From the NCBI GenBank assembly GCA_937891875.1, contig CALATR010001286.1, positions 1 to 11,200 of the forward strand: DNA of 11,200 nt, read 5' to 3'. Both the position numbers and the translations under genes were made by a program. This document shows, piece after piece, positions 7,572 through 11,200 of this stretch (the first letter of the stretch is position 1; each line of letters begins with the position of its first letter). Below the pieces are notes generated by a model, which ran no database searches, was not told where the DNA came from, and saw only the letters and a list, made by a program, of their open reading frames with translations. The stretch is from an uncultured Pseudomonadota bacterium. Lineage in GTDB: Bacteria > Myxococcota_A > UBA796 > GCA-2862545.

Positions 7572-7595
7572 CCCCGGAGTCCGCCAGATCCGGGG
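7572..7595. promoter_or_regulatory. Inverted repeat in the divergent intergenic region
   Basis: CCCCGGA (7572-7578) and TCCGGGG (7589-7595) are perfect 7-bp arms with a 10-bp spacer. They lie in the 135-bp gap between the lipoprotein gene (-) and the methyltransferase gene (+), where both promoters must be unless one is internal. Could be an operator; no regulator gene is near, so this is tentative. Confidence 0.3.
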
Positions 7596-7656
7596 CGGGT
7601 CCATCGTACCCGACTGACAAGAGTGGTCTGCACTCGAACATGGATGGAAGGATCGG

Positions 7657-9078
7657 ATGTCGGACGACGTGAGGGTCACCCCCCAGGCCTGGAATCCCCG
7701 CGGCGAGGCCGTGATCGTGGGCAGCCACGGCAAGCCTCTGATGGTCTTCGGAGGCATTCCCGGTGAGGAAGCCACCGTGTGGGTGCAGCACAAGGGGCGC
7801 AACCAGTCGCTCGGCCTGTGGCGCCACTCCGACACGCCCGATCCCCACCGCGTCGAGCCCCCGTGCGACCGCTACACCGCCTGCGGCGGCTGTCCGCTGA
7901 TGCACCTCGACGTCGAGGGGCAGTGGATGGCGCGGGAGGCGCTGGTCCGGGAAGCGCTCGCCGAGCACGGCCTCGATGACGTGACCATCGGCGCGCGCCA
8001 CGCCTCCCCCGACGGGCTCGACGGCTACCGCCACGTGGTCAAGCTGGGCACCGGCTACTCGGACCAGGGCAGCCTGCGGGTCGGCGCGTGGGGTCGGCGG
8101 ACCCGCACCATCGTGCCCATTCCCAACTGCCCGGTGACGACCGAGACCCTGCGCCGCTGCATGTCCGCGGTCGCCCACCACGTCATCGAGCTGAACATCC
8201 GCCCGTACGATCCCGAAGCCGACAGCGGCGTGCTCCGCTCGGTGGTGCTGCGCCAGAGCCGGACCACCGGAGAGGTGCTGGTCACCCTGGTGGTGGGGCG
8301 GCGGATCCGTCAGCTCACCGACCTCGCCGAGGCCATCGCCAACGACGTCAGCGAGGTGGCGGGCGTCTGGATGCACACCAACACCGACCCGGGGAACGCC
8401 ATCTGGACCCGGGACGAGTGGGGCGCGATCCACGTGCGCCCGCTCATCGGAAAGGCCTGGATCGAAGAGGAGGTCGGCGGGGTCTCCTACCGCATGGGGC
8501 CGGGCGACTTCTTCCAGACCAACCCCGCGGTGGCCGAGGTGCTGTACACCCGCGCGCTCGACGCGCTGCAGGTCCAGCACGGCACGCCGGTGGTCGATCT
8601 GTATGCCGGCGTCGGGGGCATGGCCCTGCAGGCGTCCAGGCGCAGCGGCTGGGCGCTGGGGGTCGAGACCATCGAGGGTGCGGTCGTGCACGCCCGGGAG
8701 AGCGCCCGCCGCAACGGGCTCACCGCCGAGTTCCTGTGCGAGGACGTGTTCCACGCCATGCCCGACGTGCACAAGCGCCTGGGCGGTCGCCGCCCGGTCG
8801 TGGTGGTCAACCCCGCCCGTCGCGGCCTCGAGGACGGGGTCATCGACGAGATCGTCAAGCTGGAGCCCCGGCGGATCGGCTACATCTCGTGCAACCCGCG
8901 CGCCCTGGCCCGCGACCTGGCCCTGCTGCGTGACAAGGGCTTCACCATCGGCCAGCTCGAGCTCTTCGACATGTTCCCCAACACGCCGCACGTCGAGGTG
9001 CTGGTGGTGCTGGAGGGCAAGGCGACCGACCAGCGCGAGCCCCGGGCCCCGCGGCGCAAGGTCGTGCGGCGCTCGTAG
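7657..9078 (+). CDS. 23S rRNA/tRNA uracil-C5 methyltransferase, TrmA/RlmC/RlmD family with Fe-S cluster
   Basis: SAM-dependent enzyme that makes 5-methyluridine in RNA; 473 residues. Seen: an N-terminal TRAM-like domain (about 1-66, with VFGGIPGEEATVWV); [4Fe-4S] ligands Cys70, Cys76, Cys79 and Cys158 (C-x5-C-x2-C-x78-C); FFQTN with Gln287; SAM loop DLYAGVGG (314-321); NPARRG (385-390); ISCNPRALARDL with the nucleophile Cys412; and the C-terminal HVEV with general base Glu447. All key residues are present except the Asp of the usual D-P-x-R motif, which is Asn385 here. The TRAM domain and cluster favour an rRNA target (RlmD-like), but the position modified cannot be read from sequence. ATG 7657 has GGAAGG 5 nt upstream. 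The next gene follows after 38 bp, so they may be co-transcribed. Confidence 0.93.
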   Translation: MSDDVRVTPQAWNPRGEAVIVGSHGKPLMVFGGIPGEEATVWVQHKGRNQSLGLWRHSDTPDPHRVEPPCDRYTACGGCPLMHLDVEGQWMAREALVREALAEHGLDDVTIGARHASPDGLDGYRHVVKLGTGYSDQGSLRVGAWGRRTRTIVPIPNCPVTTETLRRCMSAVAHHVIELNIRPYDPEADSGVLRSVVLRQSRTTGEVLVTLVVGRRIRQLTDLAEAIANDVSEVAGVWMHTNTDPGNAIWTRDEWGAIHVRPLIGKAWIEEEVGGVSYRMGPGDFFQTNPAVAEVLYTRALDALQVQHGTPVVDLYAGVGGMALQASRRSGWALGVETIEGAVVHARESARRNGLTAEFLCEDVFHAMPDVHKRLGGRRPVVVVNPARRGLEDGVIDEIVKLEPRRIGYISCNPRALARDLALLRDKGFTIGQLELFDMFPNTPHVEVLVVLEGKATDQREPRAPRRKVVRRS

Positions 9079-9116
9079 GTGGCGCGAGGCGGACGGCGCT
9101 GCGGTAGTCTCCGGCG

Positions 9117-10646
9117 ATGACGCGCACCGTGCCATGGATTGGAGCGTTGGGCGCGCTGCTGCTGGCGATCCCCGCGGCGGCGGCCGATCCCCTCGAGCCC
9201 GAGGTCTTCCGCCTCGACGCCGTGTTCGTGTCGGTGTTCCGCACCCCGGACGAGGCCCTGTCCGAGCGCGCCCGGGCCATCGAGCGCGGCCTCGTGGACA
9301 AGCTCCAGGAGCGCCACCTGGTCGTGCCGCTGGAGCGGGTGGCCGGCTTCGACGACTACTCCGCCGAGACCTACCTGCTGGCCTGCCCCCAGGACCGCTG
9401 GGACGGCTGCGCGTACGTCATCGGGGATCGCGGCCGGGCCGACTGGGCGGTGTCCGGGGTGGTCACCCGTGAGGTCGAGACCGGCCTGATGGTGCAGACC
9501 AGCATCATCGACGTGAAGGGCTCGCGCACGGTCGTTCAGTTTGCCGTGACCGTGCCCGACGACGACCAGGAGTCCTACGCCGAGGCCGTCGCCAGCTTCA
9601 TCGACCGCCTGTCTGCCGGGGAGCGCACGCCCGAGTCCGCCGAGGTGGACCCGGCGTTGGAGGCGCAGAAACGGCGGCTGGAGAAGGAGGCGATCGCCCA
9701 GGGGCTGGCCGCGCTGGAGGAGGAGCTGGGCGCGCTCGACATCAGCGAGGAGGGCTTCGATCTGGATGCGCCGCGCCTGACCGACGCCGACCTGCAGCGC
9801 TACCGCGACCGGGACTCGGTGACCCCGTGGGAGTCGCTGGGCATGACCGCGGCCCAGTACAAGCGCATGCGCAACCGGGGCATGGACGTGCAGAGCTTCC
9901 GGGCCCGGCTGAAGGGGCGGCAGGGCAAGGTGCTGGTGCGCGGCTCGCTGATGGCGGGCGGCGGCCCCAACCAGGTCAACACCGACCTGCGCTGGGCCAT
10001 CGACGCGTCCAACGGCCAGGTGGTGCGGACCGAGGTCTTCCAGGAGGTCGTCGGCGGCTGGTCCTTCGGCGCCATGGGAGAGGCCGGCCTGGGCGTGCTC
10101 CCGTGGCTGGACGTGTCCGTCTTCGCCACCACCGAGGTCGGCTCGATCCGGTGGGTGCTGCACCCGGAGACCGTGCAGGACCCGCGTGTGCCCGACGAGC
10201 CCGTCGTGCAGCCGGTCGGCGCGGTGGCGGTCGGCGGGCGGGCCACCGTGGCGCTCTTCCCCGACCTGGAGGTGCACCCGACCGTCGGCGGCGGCGTCGC
10301 CCTGTGGTTCGGGCCGGGCCTGTTCCGCGTCGTCGACCCCGCCTCGGTGCCCCAGGCGAACTTCCCCGATCCGGCGCAGGTGCTGGTCGTGCACGCCGGT
10401 CCGGGCGTCGAGCTCGAGGCGAGCAAGGAGATCAGCCTCTTCGCCCGCCTGGAGCTGGGCGTGCCCATCGCCGGGTCCGGCCTCGTGCGCGAGACCAGCG
10501 GTGACGCCAGCCTGCAGTACCCGGGGACCCCGCTGGGTTCGTCCGGGGTGGGCGTGCGCGGGGCGGCGGGCATCCAGGTGGCGTTCGGCCCGTTGTGGGG
10601 CAAGGCGGACGACCGGCGCCGCCCTGGCTACACCGGGGCGCCATGA
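9117..10646 (+). CDS. Secreted two-part hypothetical protein (TolB/CsgG-like N-terminal part, barrel-like C-terminal part)
   Basis: 509 residues with a Sec signal peptide (1-23, AAA-D cleavage). The N-terminal part (28-165) has alternating strands and helices and the stretch YLLACPQDRWDGCAYVIGDRGRADWAVSG with Cys90 and Cys98. That layout recalls the nucleotide-free TolB/CsgG/FlgT-type fold, in which a Cys pair precedes an 'is absent/present' beta strand. A charged coiled-coil-like helix follows (178-205), then the conserved-looking LGMTAAQYKRMRNRGM (241-256). The C-terminal half (270-495) is rich in alternating Gly/hydrophobic residues (VAVGGRATVALF, VGGGVALWFGPG, SLFARLELGVPIAG) like an outer-membrane beta barrel. 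The start has no clear Shine-Dalgarno; the stop overlaps the MMPL start by 4 nt. Both fold suggestions are pattern-based; no function is assigned. Confidence 0.85.
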   Translation: MTRTVPWIGALGALLLAIPAAAADPLEPEVFRLDAVFVSVFRTPDEALSERARAIERGLVDKLQERHLVVPLERVAGFDDYSAETYLLACPQDRWDGCAYVIGDRGRADWAVSGVVTREVETGLMVQTSIIDVKGSRTVVQFAVTVPDDDQESYAEAVASFIDRLSAGERTPESAEVDPALEAQKRRLEKEAIAQGLAALEEELGALDISEEGFDLDAPRLTDADLQRYRDRDSVTPWESLGMTAAQYKRMRNRGMDVQSFRARLKGRQGKVLVRGSLMAGGGPNQVNTDLRWAIDASNGQVVRTEVFQEVVGGWSFGAMGEAGLGVLPWLDVSVFATTEVGSIRWVLHPETVQDPRVPDEPVVQPVGAVAVGGRATVALFPDLEVHPTVGGGVALWFGPGLFRVVDPASVPQANFPDPAQVLVVHAGPGVELEASKEISLFARLELGVPIAGSGLVRETSGDASLQYPGTPLGSSGVGVRGAAGIQVAFGPLWGKADDRRRPGYTGAP

Positions 10647-11200
10647 GCGCTCCCACAGACCGCAAGAAGTCCATCGGCCCGTACGCCTGGATCGCCCTCT
10701 TCAGCGCCCGCCACAAGTGGCCGGTCGTCGCGGGGATCCTGCTGATCACCGTCGTGGCCGGGATCATCGGCCTGCCGCCCGCGGTCGACAACGATCTGCT
10801 CTCGATGATGCCGGCGGACGAGCCGGTGGTCGACGCGACCCGCAAGATCGCCGAGGAAGGTGGCGTCGAGTTCCTCACCATCGGCCTGGTCGACGACGAC
10901 GCGCCAGACCCGAAGGCGGAGGAGGCCAAGCCGGGTGGCGCGCCTGCCGACGCCGCCCCCGAAGAAGAGGGTCCGGACGCCCTGACCGCCTACGCGACCG
11001 AGCTGGCGACGGCGCTCGAGGCGATGGACGACGTGCAGTTCGTCTTCCACGAGGTGGACCCGAACCTGGCCTACCGGATCGGCCTGTTCCAGCTGGAGCC
11101 CAGGGACGTCCAGGAGCTGACCACCCGCATGCGGGGTGCGGTCGCCCTGGGACCGGCGCTCAACCCGGTCGTCGCTCAGCGCCTGCTCGACATGGGCGAG
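10643..11200 (+). CDS. MMPL/RND-superfamily exporter, N-terminal part; 3' end outside window
   Basis: 186 residues are visible, in frame to the window end. The N-terminus (1-26) is short and basic, then one membrane helix (about 27-46, WPVVAGILLITVVAGIIGLP), then a periplasmic region opening with NDLLSMMPADEPVVDATRKIAEEGG. A helix followed by 'lp.d.p' is the usual start of MMPL/RND proteins, the group that includes hopanoid (HpnN) and lipid exporters. An Ala/Pro/Glu-rich insert (84-112) interrupts the first porter segment. Translation is coupled to the preceding gene by the ATGA overlap; there is no strong ribosome-binding site of its own. The rest of the protein, including the proton-relay residues, lies outside, so the subfamily and substrate cannot be judged. 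Confidence 0.82.
   Translation, partial: MSAPTDRKKSIGPYAWIALFSARHKWPVVAGILLITVVAGIIGLPPAVDNDLLSMMPADEPVVDATRKIAEEGGVEFLTIGLVDDDAPDPKAEEAKPGGAPADAAPEEEGPDALTAYATELATALEAMDDVQFVFHEVDPNLAYRIGLFQLEPRDVQELTTRMRGAVALGPALNPVVAQRLLDMGE

Noticed and set aside
6637..7575. Shared GGGGGGTT on the minus strand upstream of both the LysM and lipoprotein genes
   Set aside because: The 8-mer is simple and its distance to the two starts differs greatly (about 45 and 215 bp), so it is probably coincidence in G-rich DNA.
7605..7645. Promoter CTGACA-17-AACATG before the methyltransferase
   Set aside because: The -10 match is only two of six, no better than chance in this region.
7522..9135. Long upstream extension of the lipoprotein frame, antisense to the methyltransferase
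   Set aside because: The lipoprotein signal peptide, ribosome-binding site and ATG at 7521 fix the start; the extension is antisense to a gene with intact catalytic motifs.
8880..10394. A 504-residue minus-strand open frame opposite the secreted hypothetical protein
   Set aside because: Shadow composition, no signal or domain; the plus-strand frame has a signal peptide and couples to the next gene.

Overview
The window is very GC-rich (about 70% by eye), gene-dense and uses G/C-ending codons throughout. The mix of genes (MnmE, GshB, secreted TPR and LysM proteins, an orphan lipoprotein, an MMPL/RND exporter beside a secreted hypothetical protein) suggests a Gram-negative bacterium with a complex envelope, most likely of the myxobacterial/deltaproteobacterial kind. 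That placement is inference. I see no transposase, phage, CRISPR, tRNA or rRNA gene.

Layout. (1) 1-807 (+): the C-terminal part of the tRNA-modification GTPase MnmE. (2) 808-1259: no gene, but a striking nested fold-back of repeats between two converging genes. 38/37-bp tandem repeats lie in opposite orientation on the outside, 7-bp tandem repeats lie in opposite orientation inside them, and a core of about 150 bp with its own hairpins sits in the middle. (3) 1260-2879 (-): a glutamate/aspartate-type Na+ symporter with an extra extracytoplasmic insert. It is divergent from (4) 2978-3931 (+) glutathione synthetase gshB, which overlaps by 4 nt (5) 3928-5169 (+), a secreted TPR protein. (6) 5152-5231: stem-loops at the TPR stop codon and a shared terminator-like hairpin. 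(7) 5246-6421 (-): an inner-membrane protein with TPR, coiled coil, one membrane segment, BON and LysM, preceded by an unusual C-rich leader with hairpins and a G-quadruplex motif on the opposite strand. (8) 6682-7521 (-): an orphan lipoprotein. (9) 7657-9078 (+): an Fe-S m5U RNA methyltransferase of the TrmA/RlmD family. It is followed by (10) 9117-10646 (+), a secreted two-part hypothetical protein, which overlaps by 4 nt (11) 10643-11200 (+), the start of an MMPL/RND-family exporter cut off by the window end.

How they may work together. Glutamate is a glutathione precursor, so the symporter/gshB divergent pair could link amino-acid uptake to thiol synthesis. The TPR protein is translationally coupled to gshB, which is an unexpected partnership. 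The hypothetical protein and the MMPL protein are coupled in the same way and probably act together in the envelope. The two RNA-modification genes (mnmE and the m5U methyltransferase) look like housekeeping genes. The fold-back at 814-1242 and the BON-LysM membrane protein with its leader are the parts most worth following up; nothing here amounts to a proven new system.
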